From positions 2,149,501 through 2,213,500 of the forward strand of contig OU696576.1 of the NCBI GenBank assembly GCA_916048095.2: 64,000 nucleotides of DNA, given 5' to 3'. The position numbers and the translations under genes are program-made. The notes beneath the pieces were generated by a model. The model did no database searches, was not told the origin of the DNA, and saw nothing but the letters and a program-made list of their open reading frames with translations. This stretch comes from Sacculina carcini (lineage: Eukaryota; Arthropoda; Thecostraca; Sacculinidae). Of this stretch, positions 41,256 through 53,353 are shown piece by piece. Each line of letters starts with the position of its first letter. Position 1 is the first letter of the stretch.

Positions 41256-43002
41256 CTACGGTATGGCGCGGTTGCAGTAAAGTAACAAGTTGGTTGGTAA
41301 AAATGAGGACATCGACAAATCTACGTTGTAATTTGTTCAAGTTATAGGGTTTCTTATTGGTGCGGGCTAGTGTTGGGTTTATATTGGCTATTGGGAGCAG
41401 ATTTAATGTTCAAATCTGAAATCGACATTTATCGTTTATATAAACGTGTAAATAATGGATTGAACTCGTTGATGTAAACGTGTCTTCACAGGCTTGTGCA
41501 TTCGCTAACTGACCTTCGGTGTATAATTCGCTTGCATTTTGTGTGACTACATTGGTACGCCCGCTTGCGTATGACTATGTCTGATTTGTATGTATGCTTG
41601 TGCGTCCATCCTGAAGTGGAGTGTGTGCGTGCGCAGTCGCGAATTTTGAGTGAGTTGCTGCGCTGCTTGCTAAAACTTAATCTCTAGTCTCTCCAGTATC
41701 TCTAGTCTCTAGTCTCCCCAGTTATCATTATCCACTCTCTCAGTATCTAGTATCTAGTCCCCAGTCTCCAGTATCCCGTTTGCTGAGTACAGAGAATACA
41801 CTGCCTCCACTATGACCACGCCTTTGACAGAAATGAACTAGTGAAGTGATGTTTGACAGAACTGAGCTAGTGAAGTGATGTTTGAAAGAAATGAACTAGT
41901 GAAGTGATGTTTGACAGAACTGAACTAGTGAATTGATGTTTTTCTTGTTTGCTCGTCTTTTTCCTTTTTCTTCATTTTGTTTTTCTTCGAATATCATTCA
42001 AATAGGTGATACTTCCAGATGAAGCACGCTGTAAAATACGCGTATCATTCGCAGATCAACGGATAGGCTGAGAGCACGGACCAGCTGCGTGTGCCAGCGT
42101 TTGTGTATGTGTGCGTGTGTGAAGGGGGCCCTGTGGACATGGACAACTGCATTCCACTCAGCTATCCCAGTGGCTGAACAAAGTATGATTCAGTAAGACA
42201 TGGTGAAACTATGAGTTTCAGGCAAGCTGGAAATAAGTCATGTATTGTCAGGAAACAGCAAACATTCAGGAAACGCTTCGATAATCAACAATGTCTTCTT
42301 CACAGACGTGTCTTCATTATAGACGTCACAGAGCGCATCAAGCATGTGATGCACCGCACAAGATCCACAAATGTAGGACTGACAATATAACAAATGAAAA
42401 GTAGGCAACTAACCGAAACTGAAAATACGACAAAAGAATCAAAATGTTACTTGGATATCAGTATAACAAAGTTATAATCAGACCAGTTTTATATCTGTCA
42501 GTTTACTCAGTTTTTTTTGCTCTCTCAGTTTACTTTCGCGTTCTTTTCGCGGCCTGCTTGTGCAGCTGTCGTTAGGCTCATTGGTGGTAGGGTGGCGTCA
42601 GTAGTACATTGCGCGTGATATGATTGGCAATGTGTGAAGTAACTTGACAGTTAATTTATGACCTTTTTGTGTGTCTGATTTGGCTGAACAAATCATGGTA
42701 ACACGCGTGTGCAGTCAGAACATGTTTAGAAATAGCGTGTGTCCTGGTTGTGTAGCCGCGCTGTTTGGCCAACTAGCAATTACTTGTGACGCATTGAGCC
42801 GACGACCTGTGGTCGTGGGAATATATACCTGTGTGGTACTGACAATAGGGACGGGATACTGGAGACTGGGGACTAGATACTAGATACTGAGATAGTTGAT
42901 AATGAATACTGGGGAGACTAGAGACTAGACTTCACCGAATGACCGACCGACCGACCGACATCACCATCATCATCGTTATTTATTGCTATTTATTTGTTGT
43001 GT
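41256..43002. other. Unassigned stretch with a long-range inverted repeat
   Basis: No coding domain recognised. Inverted arms of about 85 bp lie at 41695-41783 and 42848-42930; the unit between them is about 1.06 kb. It includes a 29-bp tandem repeat, GT-rich sequence at 42100-42120, and a GACC tetramer run (42941-42960) outside the right arm. Confidence 0.6.
41826..41941 (+). repeat. 29-bp tandem repeat, four copies
   Basis: Units of GACAGAAATGAACTAGTGAA plus GTGATGTTT with single-base differences (for example AACTGAGCTAG, GAAAGAAATG). Confidence 0.85.
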
Positions 43003-43110
43003 AAGTTAGTGTTAGTTGTGCTAGGTGTGTTAGTTGTGCTAGATGTATTGGTTTTTAAAATAAAAGTGTTAGTTGTGTTAGTGTGTTAGTTGTGCTAGCG
43101 TGTTAGTTGT
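43003..43110 (+). repeat. GTGTTAGTTGTGCTAG tandem repeat
   Basis: Degenerate 12-16 bp units. The array continues for about 20 bp at 46753 beyond the inserted LINE, so it was the LINE target. Confidence 0.75.
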
Positions 43111-46100
43111 TCGTTCGTTCGTTATTTGTGTTTATGGGGTGCACCGGCCTCTGGGACCATACGGCACCCCCCAGTCTATTCACAGCCTAAACACCCAAAA
43201 ATGATGGACATGAGGAATAGAATGATGAAATAAATAAGTGTGATAGTGAACAAAATGAATGTGAAAGTCAAGAAATAAAACTCAATAAATAATTCTAAAA
43301 GGCAAAAGCCGTAAAAACTCAAAAATGCGGCCCTCAATGACCGCCGATTGCTCCTGTCCGAGAACATCGTGAATAGTCCGAACGGATCCAAGAAAACGTT
43401 GACGCGCCTCTGAGAATGATGGGCATTCCACCAGGATGTGCTGCACGGAGAGACGTACATTACATGCGCTGCACGTGGGTTCAGGTTGTCCGAGTAGAAG
43501 ATGGCGATGCGTATCGTACGTGTGACCCACACGCAGACGACAGAGCGCCACTTCCTCGGACCTCTTCCGGCGACAAGAGCACATCCAATGTCCGATTTCG
43601 GGCTTCACAGCGTTTAATTTGTTAGAACCACATTCGTCCCAGGAGAGCTGCCAGCGAGAACGGATAAAACGATGTATAATAGGATAAAAGTCCGAATACG
43701 GAATGGGAAAGTTAAAATAAAATGAATAAAAGTCTCGTTCAGCAGCTCTTTTTGCGACTCTGTCAGCTCGCTCGTTGCCCAAAATACCAATATGGGCCGG
43801 AATCCAGCAGAACTTTACACGCTTGCCCTGGTGGTGGATGATGTCAAGAGAGATAAAAATCCTCTGTATAAGAGGATGTAAGGATAAAGACGATAATGAA
43901 GTTAAAGCACTAAGGGAATCAGATAAAACTAAAAACAATGAAAAAGAAGATGAGCGAATAAAAACCAGGGCCAGCAGGATACGTGAAGTTCAGCCGTGTA
44001 AATGGAGGCGCTCGGTGGCAGCGTGCTCGAGCGGCACATACCTCCACTTACAAACGCACAACCCACACCACTGGCCGACTTAGATCCATCAGTGTACACG
44101 GCAGTATACCGTCCGTAAGAATGAATTCTCTCCAGTGTGTTTGAGCGAAGCACACTGGGCACTGTACGGTGTTTCGGCAGAGCTGCTAGCGAGACGTCAA
44201 CCTCGGGTGTGACCAATTCCCAGGGTGACTCCGCCGTGTATTCTTGTCTGAGGACGTCGTTAGCACCCATCCCGCATGACTCCAGCAGTGCCCTCATTTT
44301 GCTGCAAAACAGCACAGAACACTGAGGTCCTGGAAGGTGCTGCTGCTCAGGCACATGCTGGGAAAATACCACGTCATACGCGGGGTTTTCATGGGTGCTT
44401 GCCAGCTTGCAAGAATAACGCATGACCAGCTCTTGACGACGGAGCGCCAGCGGAGCCTCATCAGCCTCAACAAGGAGGCTGACGATTGGCGACGTGCGAA
44501 ACGCGCCGGTGGCAATGCGTATCCCTGCGTGGTGTACGACATTCAAACGGCCTTTTGCTGACTCCGAAGCCAGATCATATACGATGCTTGCGTAATCGAG
44601 ACGCGACCTGACTAACGAGCGGTACAGAAGGAGAAGGGACTGTCGATCTGCTCCATACCGCATGCGGGAAACAGTCTTCAGCACATTCAGTGCCTTTAGA
44701 CAAGTGGTTCTCAGCTGTGAAATATGGTCGGTGTAGGTCAAGCGCGAGTCCAACGTGACCCCTAAAAACCGAACCGTGCGTTGGAATGAGACAGCACTGC
44801 CGTACAATTCCACTTCCATGTCAGGGCAGGCACCTCGACGGCGGCAGAAGTGTACACCGACCGTTTTGGACGTCGAGAAGCGTAAGCCGTTACGCGTTCC
44901 CCAAGTCTCTATTTTATTCACCGCCAGCTGCAGTTGACGCTGGACAGCAACAGTGCTGCGGGAAGAACACCATATGGCGAAGTCGTCCACAAATAGAGAC
45001 CGTCCAATCGAGGGAGGCAAATGATCGTCAATGTCGTTGATCATTATGGCAAAAAGGGCCACGCTGAGCACACTACCCTGTGGAACGCCTTCTGCCTGAT
45101 CGAACGAACGAGACAGGGAGTTCCCACACGCACACAGAATGTGCGGTGCAAAAGGAAATTGTGTACGAACCTCCCCATGTTGCCTCTGACACCACAGCGA
45201 TGCAGTTTGCGAAGAATACCATGTCGCCATGTGGTGTCATATGCCTTTTCGATGTCAAAGAATATCGCCCCGACGTGGTGACCTCGCGTGAAACTTTCAC
45301 GTACGCGAGAGTCAATGGTCACCAAGTGGTCTAACGTTGAGCGACCCTGGCGAAATCCGCACTGAGCATCATTGAACAGCCGACCGCGTTCCAGAAACAA
45401 TACCAGCCGTCTGCAAACCATTTTCTCAAACAGTTTGCAGAGACTGGAGGTAAGCGATATCGGGCGATAGTCAGACGGGTGATCGCCCGATTTGCCCTGT
45501 TTCATGATGGGTATCACGATTGCCCGTCGCCAGGAGGCCGGAAACTGCCCACCACTCCACAGATCATTGAAGACCTGCAGCAAGGTGGACAGCACTGCGG
45601 GCGACATACGTTTCAGCATGAGGTTGTGCACCTCATCAGGGCCTTCAGCCACATCGCGAAGCGATCGCAAGGCCGTTCTCAGCTCAGATGCAGAAAAATC
45701 GCTGTTGATTGGCAGCTGACAGCTGGTGGAGAAATCAACGGGTGATCTCTCGCACTGCTGTTTGATCGCCGCAAAATCAGGGTCGTCTACGTTTGCTCGA
45801 CAGCGCTCCGCTAAATATCGGCCAATTTCGTCAGCAACATGCTCCGGATTAATCACGTCCACGCCATGATCTTCAGAGAAGGCAGTGGATTGGGACGGTA
45901 CTTACCAGAGATGCGCTTTATACGGTCCCATATGGTGGATATAGGACAATGCCGATTAATGCTGGACACATAGGACACCCACGAGGCCCGCTTCGCCTCG
46001 CGAAAGGTCCATCGAGCTTTTGCGCGAGCGTGGCGGAAGCAAAGCATGTTTGCCACCGTGCTGTTGCGCCGGAAGCGACCCCAGCAACGACGTCGCTCTC

Positions 46101-46737
46101 GCAACGCCGTAGCACACGCGTCTGTCCACCAAGGAACAGGACGCCGCCGGGGACGCGATGCCGTACGCGGAATGCTCTGTTTGGCACAGGTGACAATGGC
46201 CTCAGTAAAACAATCGACGCTGGGTCGAAGTGTGGGGTTGCCCATGGCTTCCAGTGTCAAGCAATCATAGCGGACCCAATCAGCTCGTTTGAAATTCCAT
46301 CTCGGTGGTCGTGTTCCAAACCTAGGTACCTCATTGAGACAGATCCATATAGGGAAGTGGTCACTCCCATACAGACTGTTCTCAACGGTCCAGCTCGTGG
46401 ATGCCTGCAGACTGGGACTGCAGAGACTGAGGTCCAGAGCGGACATGCTTCCCGATGGCATGGTACAATGCGTATATGTGCCTGTGTTTAAAATACCTAT
46501 GTCTAATACAGTTAAAATATCCTCCATAATAAAACCACGGCTACAATATGCATCACAACCCCAAAAAGGGTTGTGAGCATTAAAATCGCCTAACACATAA
46601 AAAGGGGGTGAAAGTGAACTGATTAAAAACTCGACGTCAGCCCTTGGGAACGGGCGACCAGGCGGCAGGTACAATGAGCACACACTCACCTCCCTACCAC
46701 CGAGCCAGCACCGAACCGCAACCACCTGCAAATCTGA
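43111..46737 (-). mobile_element. I-like LINE (5'-truncated) with target duplication
   Basis: A 15-bp direct repeat TAGCGTGTTAGTTGT flanks it (43096-43110 and 46738-46752). The coding strand is minus; its 3' end is an AACGAACGAACGA tail next to the left duplication. The presence of RNase H after RT suggests the I group. ORF1 and the start of the endonuclease are absent. Confidence 0.85.
43282..46731 (-). pseudogene. LINE ORF2: endonuclease, RT, RNase H, zinc tail (frameshifted)
   Basis: 46731-45853: endonuclease (SLYLPPGRPF, YVLGDFNAHNPFWG, SALDLSLCSP, GSDHFPIW), lacking its N-terminus. 45862-45044: RT start (IPIMKQGKSGDHPSDYRPIS, FDIEKAYDTTW). 45230-43929: RT core (EGVPQGSVLSVALF, LFVDDFAIW with catalytic FVDD) and RNase H start (AVYTDGSKSASGVG). 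43938-43282: RNase H end (LSDSLSAL, CWIPAHIGILGNERAD) and a Cys/His tail (CSACNVRLSVQHILVEC). Three frame changes between these pieces and the missing 5' end make it inactive. Confidence 0.85.
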
Positions 46738-46760
46738 TAGCGTGTTAGTTGTGTTAGTGT

Positions 46761-49300
46761 GTTATCTATCTATATATATAAAAGAGATCCTCTGTGTGTG
46801 TGTGTGTGTGTGTCTGTGTGTGTGTCTGTGTGTCTGTTCAACCCTCCTTGGTCCATTTTCTATCAGCTATTATTTGGCCACCACTTGGCCTACCCGCTCA
46901 AAATTTATACCATCACGTTGGAAATTTTCTTGTCTACACTTCAGATTAAATTTTAAATTTCAAAAATGAAATCAAAAAAGTTATAGCGGTGAAAAGACAA
47001 AATGAACCCTGAAAAATGCGAAAATTTTGGTCAATTTTCTGAAGACTACTCCTCCTAAACCAGCAATAGTACAACTATAAAAATTATACCACTGTGTAGG
47101 AAATTTTTGTGTTCTACTCAACAAATTAAAAGTTCTACCCAAAAACTAAATATGAAACATGTAAAATGGAAGAAAAATCAATCTACATTCAAAAATATAT
47201 TTTAACTCCACGCGTCCGATTTTCTATACTTTTTTCTCTATTTCTCAAAAACTAATAATCACACATCTAAATAAATAATACCATCATGCTGGAAATTTTG
47301 TTTGCTACAGCACGGTATAAATTTTAATTTTCCAAAGTGTATTAAAAAAAAGTTACGGCGGTGTGAAGTGTAAATGACAAAAAAGCAAAAAGGCAAAATT
47401 AGCACAAAAAACGTGAATATTTTGGTCAATATTCCGCTATCTATTCCTCATAAACCAGCAATGGTACATCTATAAAAATTATACTATTGTGTAGATAATT
47501 TTGTGTCCTACAGGAAAAGTTATAATTTATACCCACAAATGATACAAAAAAACGTGTACAATTGGCAAAATTCTCAAATACATCCAAAATTACACTTGAA
47601 CACCGGGTGATTCAAATTAATTCATTTTTCTACCCATTTCTCAGGAACTATTTGTCACACATTACAATAAATTATACCATCGTGCTAGAAATATGTTTTC
47701 TACAATACGGTATAATTGTAATTTTCCAAAGTGTATCTAAACGAAGTTACGGCGGTGTAAAGTCAAAATGTCATGTTGCCAATTTGACAGCTATTATTAC
47801 TTGCGATTACACATGAATATACACTGATATAATTTCACTGAAGTCCAGTCATATATTATCCGATATATTTATTAGGAATAATACGTAGCAGAATATAGAT
47901 TGCATAATATAATATCGGCTGTGATATCAAGGGCTGTAATATCGGTGTAATCCAAAAAATAACAACTGTATGAATATGATGCGTTAGTGGAAGCATTAAC
48001 CGGGAATTATGAGATAATATGATAATGGTGTATAATTATATCGCATTATGTAACAAATGTTAATTTAGCTGCCTTACAGTTTGGTCCCGATACTATATTG
48101 GCGGGTTGAGAGATAAATATTGGTGGGCCGCGTGTTTGGGACACCTGGGGTAGATAATCTCAGTCTTCTGATTACAAATTATGATCGAATCAGTATATTT
48201 TGTGATCACAAACAAATAAGTTAAATCACCTCAGACTAGGCTGAGTGCGGTCAAGATTGAATGGTTGGGTTGGGTTGGGTAGGTTTGACTCAGGTTATAT
48301 TTGGTTTTAATGATAGCGGAAAATATATAACTTTTAGCAATAAAAATTATAGCGGTTAAAGTAAAATAGTACTTAGGCAAATGATATTGGGGAATGATGT
48401 TAAGTAATAAATATAGTTTAGAAACATTCTGATGAAAAGATTTCATCATCTTTCATTGTTTGTTTCGTGTTTGTGTTATGAATTATACCACACGACGGGC
48501 AGATATATATATCAGGCGGGTTGAGGGATAATATTTGTCAAAATAAGAACAAAAATATTCACATTTAGACTTTTATATTGGTTAAGATATTTATAGGTTA
48601 CATTTTTTGGTTTTCAATTTGTATTCATTATATTTTATGGATTTGATATGAATTTTATTGTATGAATTGTTCCCCACGACGGGCGGGTTTAAAAAAGTGT
48701 TTTTAGTTCATTTTTTCAAATGGTTCATTTTAAAAAATGTAATTTTTTTTAAAATTAAAATGTTCCGCGGGCAGCAACTATAGACAATAGAACGTTCAAT
48801 TTCCCCTGTAGAATTAATCCATACACAAAACCAATGGATTTGACTTCAAATATGATTTTCATTGTATGAATTGTTCCGCACGACGGGCGGGTTTAAAAAA
48901 AGTGTTTCCATTTTTTAGTTCATTTTTTCAAATGTTTCATTTAAAACAAGGTATTTTTTCAAATAAAAAGTTCCGCGGGCAGCAACTATAGACAATAGAA
49001 CGTTCAATTTCCCCTGTAGAATTAATACACACACAAAACCAATCGATTTGACTTCAAGATCCAGAACGGATCGTGTTCGAGCTCTGATTTATTCAGCACG
49101 ACGGGCGGGTTTAAAAATGACTCAGGCGGACTGAGGGGAAATATTTTGTCGAAATAAAAATAATTAAACTTAGAATTTTCAATTGATTATTATTTCTATG
49201 AGTTTACCCTAATTCATTTTTAATTTTCCATTTTTTATGAATTGAATATGAATTTCATGTTATGAATTGCTCCGCACAACGGGCGGGTTTTAATGCTATA
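46761..49300 (+). mobile_element. HINE-like repeat, copy C
   Basis: It starts TATCTATATATATAAAAGAG, ATCCTCTG and a (GT)n/GTCTGT tract, followed by the same subrepeats as copy A. Boxes of the CACGACGGGCGGGT type occur near 48480, 48668, 48868, 49090 and 49268. Two near-copies of a 200-bp block (GGGCAGCAACTATAGACAAT) lie at about 48770 and 48975. It is interrupted at GCTATA by Tigger B and resumes at 51478. Confidence 0.55.
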
Positions 49301-51477
49301 CAGTGATACCTCGGCTCACGAACATGATTGGTTCCCAGAAAGTGTTCGTAAGGCGAAAAGTTCGTCTTCCGAACATTCATTTCCCATAAGAAACCATACA
49401 AATCAGAATAATCCGTTCCCAGGTCCCCATAAAACATAATTTTCTACTAAAAAAGCCTTAAGACTACAAACATAGCTTATTTTATGTATAATAAATGTTT
49501 TATTGTATTGTAATTAAAGAAATAAACGAAAATAATCAAAGAAACGAATCGTAATAAAAGAAACGAATTGTAATAAAATAATTGTATTGAACGAACGAAT
49601 TGTAATAACAGAAATAAGAGGGAGGGAGTGAGTTACTGTTTGGAAGGAGAGTCAGCTTCCATAAGCACTGTAGGTCACTCAACCTCCGGTGTGGTTTCTC
49701 TTCTTTGCTTCTTAGAAGGTGACTCTTTATCCTTTTTGCTGACTAGAAACCTCTTAATTGACACCTGTTGCTTTCTCAGTTGTATGGTCTTACGAAACTG
49801 AGGCATCACATAATCATTCATCATGTCGATGATTCTCATAGTCACAGTCGTTTCTGAATGATACTGCTCGATAAAAGCCTGCACATCACTCCACTTAGCT
49901 AGCATGGTCTTGATGCTCTCGCTTGATGCTGCAGCCATCTTCTCGTCCTCAGATGACAACTCCTGAATGGCTTCCTTCTGCTTGTCCTCTTGAAGGCAAA
50001 TCAAATCCTGTGTGTTGAGGACCTCATTATGGTCAGCAACAAGCTCCTCGACGTCATATGCATCCACTTGGAGTCCCATGTTCTGTCCCATGCAAACAAT
50101 GTTGTTCACAACAACAGAGTCTTGAGGATCAGATCCTTCGAAATCCCTCTCAAGGATGCATGCGGGCCACAACTTCTTCCATGCTGCTTTCAAAGTTCGA
50201 AAGCTTGCGATCACTTGCTGGTCCATGGGCTGCAGGAGGGGGGTTGTGTTGGGAGGGAGAAATTTGACTTTGATGAATTCAAGATCACCTTGAAGTTCCT
50301 CCTCCAAACTTGGTGGATGCGCTGGGGTATTGTCAAGGAGAAGAAGGCACTTGACAGGGAGTCCTCACTGATATTTCCTCACTGAAGGAGCGAAAACATC
50401 ATGCATCTAGTCCATGAACAGGAGACGAGTAACCCAAGCTTTGGTGTTGGACTTCCACATTACAGGAAGCTTGGATTTAACCACCTGATTTTTCTTGAAG
50501 GCCCTAGGGTTTTCTGAGTGGTAAACCAACATTGGTTTTATCTTACAGTCGCCACTGGCATTGCCGCACATCAGGAGGGTTAGCCTATCTTTCATAGGCT
50601 TATGCCCAGGGACGGACTTCTCTTCCTGTGTAATGGGAGTCCGCTTAGGCGTCTTTTTCCAAAAAAGACCGGTTTCATCAGCATTAATCTTGAGAAATGA
50701 TTCCTTGTACGCTTCGGCAGCTATATCATCAGAACTGGCTGCCTCACCATGACGAATGAAACTGTGAATCCCTGTACGACGCTTAAACTTCTCGAACCAT
50801 CCGTGGCTAGCCTTGAAATCATCAATCGATGACGAACTTCCAGCTTGCATCTTGATTATATCCGAGTGAAGTTGCCGTGCTTTCTCGGCGATGATACTCT
50901 CACTCACACTGTCACCTGCTAGCTGCTTTTCATTTATCCAAATCAACATAACTTTTTAAACCTCTTCTATTGCCTGAGACCGTTGCTTAGACAACACAGA
51001 AACACCCTTAGCCACACACGCACCCATAATAGCTTCCTTGTTCTTCAGGATGGTAGCAATAGTAGACTTAGCGTACTGGTACTGGGACGCTAAGTCACAC
51101 AAACGCACACCTCGTTCGTGTTTTTCAATGATCTCCTTCTTCTGCTCGATCGTAATTTTCTTTAATCTTTTCTTAGGCTCAACACTAGCCTGTGGTGGGG
51201 TCTTTTTCGGACCCATAATAGCAAAACTACACTCAATATGGTCCAAAATATCTATCAAAGACAAACCACGTGTGCACTCAACGAAAGGCGGTGACGAACT
51301 GGGACCCCGTGAGCGTGCGTAAGCTTCTCGTGGCCGCCACCGTGGCGCTGTTCGACCGCGTGGTTTGGTTCGTCCGCCGAAAACTAGTTCGTCAGCCGAG
51401 ACTATATGCTCGCGAATTTAATGTTCGTGAGGCGAAAAGTTCGTGAGCTGAAGCGTTCGTCAGCGGAGGTATTACTG
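49301..51477 (-). mobile_element. Tigger/pogo-type DNA transposon, copy B
   Basis: 2,177 bp with both ends: CAGTGATACCTCGGCTCACG at the left and its inverted, slightly diverged partner (GGTATTACTG) at the right, flanked by TA. The same family as copy A. The transposase is on the minus strand and broken. Confidence 0.9.
49675..51216 (-). pseudogene. Tigger transposase, copy B (broken)
   Basis: The start MGPKKTPPQASVEPKKRLKK at 51216 is followed by the CENP-B-type helix-turn-helix (KKEIIEKHERGVRLCDLASQ), intact here. A stop near 50954 interrupts the second DNA-binding part. NADETGLFW, GNASGDCKIKP and QPMDQQVIASF are present, but about 48 residues are deleted in frame after QQVIASF, a stretch before LLLDNAPAH is disrupted, and a stop at 49675 removes the last residues seen in copy A. 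It keeps GAA where copy A has a stop. Confidence 0.85.
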
Positions 51478-51925
51478 TATATACATAAAGAAGAAATTAT
51501 CTGTCTATCTGTGTATGTATGCTCAAATATGAGGTGACATAATTGCGCTGGTTCATGGTTCGCTGGTTCAATGATCAGGGGCTTCAAACGCAAACGAAGC
51601 GATGGCTCATTTTTATGAAATAAAAATGTCCCGCGGGCAGCAATAAAATGTTCAATTTCACCGTGTAGAATAAATTCATATACAATACTAATGGAGTTGA
51701 CTTCATGAACCAGAACGGATGGTGTTCGAGTTCTGAATTATTCCGCACGTCGGCCAGGTTTAAATATGAGGGGAGCTGAGTGAAAATATTTTGTCAAAAT
51801 AAAATTAAAAATAATGAAATTTAGATTTTTTAATTTATTAAGGTTTTTATGAGTTTGCCTTATTTATTTTTAATTTGCAATATTTTTATGAATTGTTCCG
51901 CACAACGGGCGGGTTTTAATGCTAG
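51478..51925 (+). mobile_element. HINE-like repeat, copy C, right end
   Basis: Boxes at about 51740 and 51893; the last reads CGCACAACGGGCGGGTTTTAATGCTAGTA. A GGGCGGG...GCTAGTA end resembles known Helentron 3' termini, so this may be the true end of the element. Confidence 0.5.
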
Positions 51926-52140
51926 TATAAATATAAAAGTGTTGGTGTGTGTGTGTGTTATATATAAATATAAAAGTGTTGGTGTGTATACATGTTTTGG
52001 TGTGTGTGTGTGTGTTCGTATGTGTGTGTGTGTGTGCGTTATATAAATATACAAGTGTTGGTGTGTATGTGTGTGTTATATAAATATAAGCGTTGGTGTG
52101 TGCGTGCGTGTGTGTGTGTGTGTGTGTGTTGGTTGTGCAG
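51926..52140. repeat. GT-rich tandem block (AAGTGTTGGTGTGTG)
   Basis: TATAAATATAAAAGTGTTGGTGTGTG-like units repeated about five times with variable GT runs. It lies at the left edge of the Polinton-like fragment. Confidence 0.8.
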
Positions 52141-52196
52141 GCTTTAATATACAAGTGTTGATGTGTAAACGTGTCATTTGATCGACGATCACCGAG

Positions 52197-52481
52197 ATGG
52201 TGACGTATATATTGTTGCTCCTATTATCGCTATTGCTCCTTGTCAACTATGTTGAATATGTAATTGCACAGTTTGTAATTGTGGGATTGTTATATGATTC
52301 GATTAAACGCCGGGGATGTTTGGGCGCTGATGCTCAGCGCAAAACCGGTCGCACATCAGCAAAAATACTTTATACAGCAAATACTTCATATAATACCGCT
52401 ATAGTCAAACGTAGATCAGTTTCATCGGTACGGCGAGTATGGAAACATTTGACGCACGTCTTGTTACACCGTTCACAATGA
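52197..52481 (+). CDS. Small membrane-type ORF next to the ATPase
   Basis: 94 codons: an N-terminal hydrophobic stretch (ILLLLLSLLLLVNYVEYVIA plus about ten more residues) then a basic tail. It overlaps the start of the ATPase frame by 43 nt. Small single-pass proteins occur in Polinton-like elements, but I recognise no family. It could be a chance ORF. Confidence 0.3.
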   Translation: MVTYILLLLLSLLLLVNYVEYVIAQFVIVGLLYDSIKRRGCLGADAQRKTGRTSAKILYTANTSYNTAIVKRRSVSSVRRVWKHLTHVLLHRSQ

Positions 52482-52987
52482 TCTTGTCCGGTCCTTCAGG
52501 GTCCGGTAAGAGTCAATTTATAGTCGACATGCTGACACGGGCGGACCAAGTTCTCACTCGACGCCCCGATTATGTACTGTATTGCCACGGAACTGCAGCG
52601 CCCGATCATATAGATAAGAATTTAGTTAACGAGATGCAGTACGGAGTGCCATCACATGAGTAAGTGATCATGCCATCATAAGAGTAGTACTATTTGTCAC
52701 CCAAAACACGTTTCTCAAGTCGCCGAACTACCGGACAATCAGGCTCAATACAAATTATTATGTATTTTTCCGTAATTTTCGAGATCAAACACCACTGCGC
52801 GCATTAGCTCAGCAGTACATGCCAGATAATATCAGGTTCATTATGTATGTTTATAGAGATGTAATGAAGAAAGTGTACGGTCATTTGCTTGTGGATTTGC
52901 GTCAACAAACTGACAACAGACTCCGTGTACGTAGCAATGTGTTGAAACAACCCATAACAGTTTATCTTCCCGCTTTGAGGTATAAAT
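52439..52987 (+). pseudogene. Polinton-like packaging ATPase (internally deleted)
   Basis: The start METFDARLVTPFTMILSGPS leads into a Walker A motif GPSGSGKSQF, then DYVLYCHGTAAPD. After a stop at about 52661 the frames break; NTNYYVFFRNFRDQTPLRALAQ can be read, and the C-terminal part from about 52855 (MKKVYGHLLVDLRQQTDNRL, ending VYLPALRYK) resembles the end of A32-like packaging ATPases. The Walker B region is lost. It would drive genome packaging into a capsid in an intact element. Confidence 0.6.
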
Positions 52988-53023
52988 AGCACATATAGTT
53001 GAACAAGTGAGTCATTTGTCAAC

Positions 53024-53353
53024 ATGTCGTCGACGTTGCAACGCTGTTGGCCGACAATCGAAGCACTTCCGCGTCTCACACACCGTCAACAAAAAGCCGT
53101 TCTCAACACGTACGACCATGCTCTGATACGGGCTATTTGTGAAATTTGTCATAACCTGTTGCAAGACCGCGTCCCTTTGGAAAAAGAACAAAAGCGTCCC
53201 CTATCCAAATACAAGAAAATACTGCGTAAATTAGGTGACAAACGTCCGTCACTCACGAAAAAACGACGAGTGTTGGTGCAAAGCGGAAATTTTTCATCCG
53301 CCCTTATACCCGTGGTTGCATCGGTTATAAGCTGTATACTGTCTGCAAAATAA
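53024..53353 (+). CDS. Basic protein with C-terminal hydrophobic segment
   Basis: 109 residues with a Lys/Arg-rich middle (LSKYKKILRKLGDKRPSLTK) and a hydrophobic end (ALIPVVASVISCIL). Size, charge and position between ATPase and integrase resemble small Polinton/adintovirus proteins likened to adenoviral core protein X; this is a resemblance, not a proof. The stop overlaps the next start as TAATG. Confidence 0.5.
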   Translation: MSSTLQRCWPTIEALPRLTHRQQKAVLNTYDHALIRAICEICHNLLQDRVPLEKEQKRPLSKYKKILRKLGDKRPSLTKKRRVLVQSGNFSSALIPVVASVISCILSAK

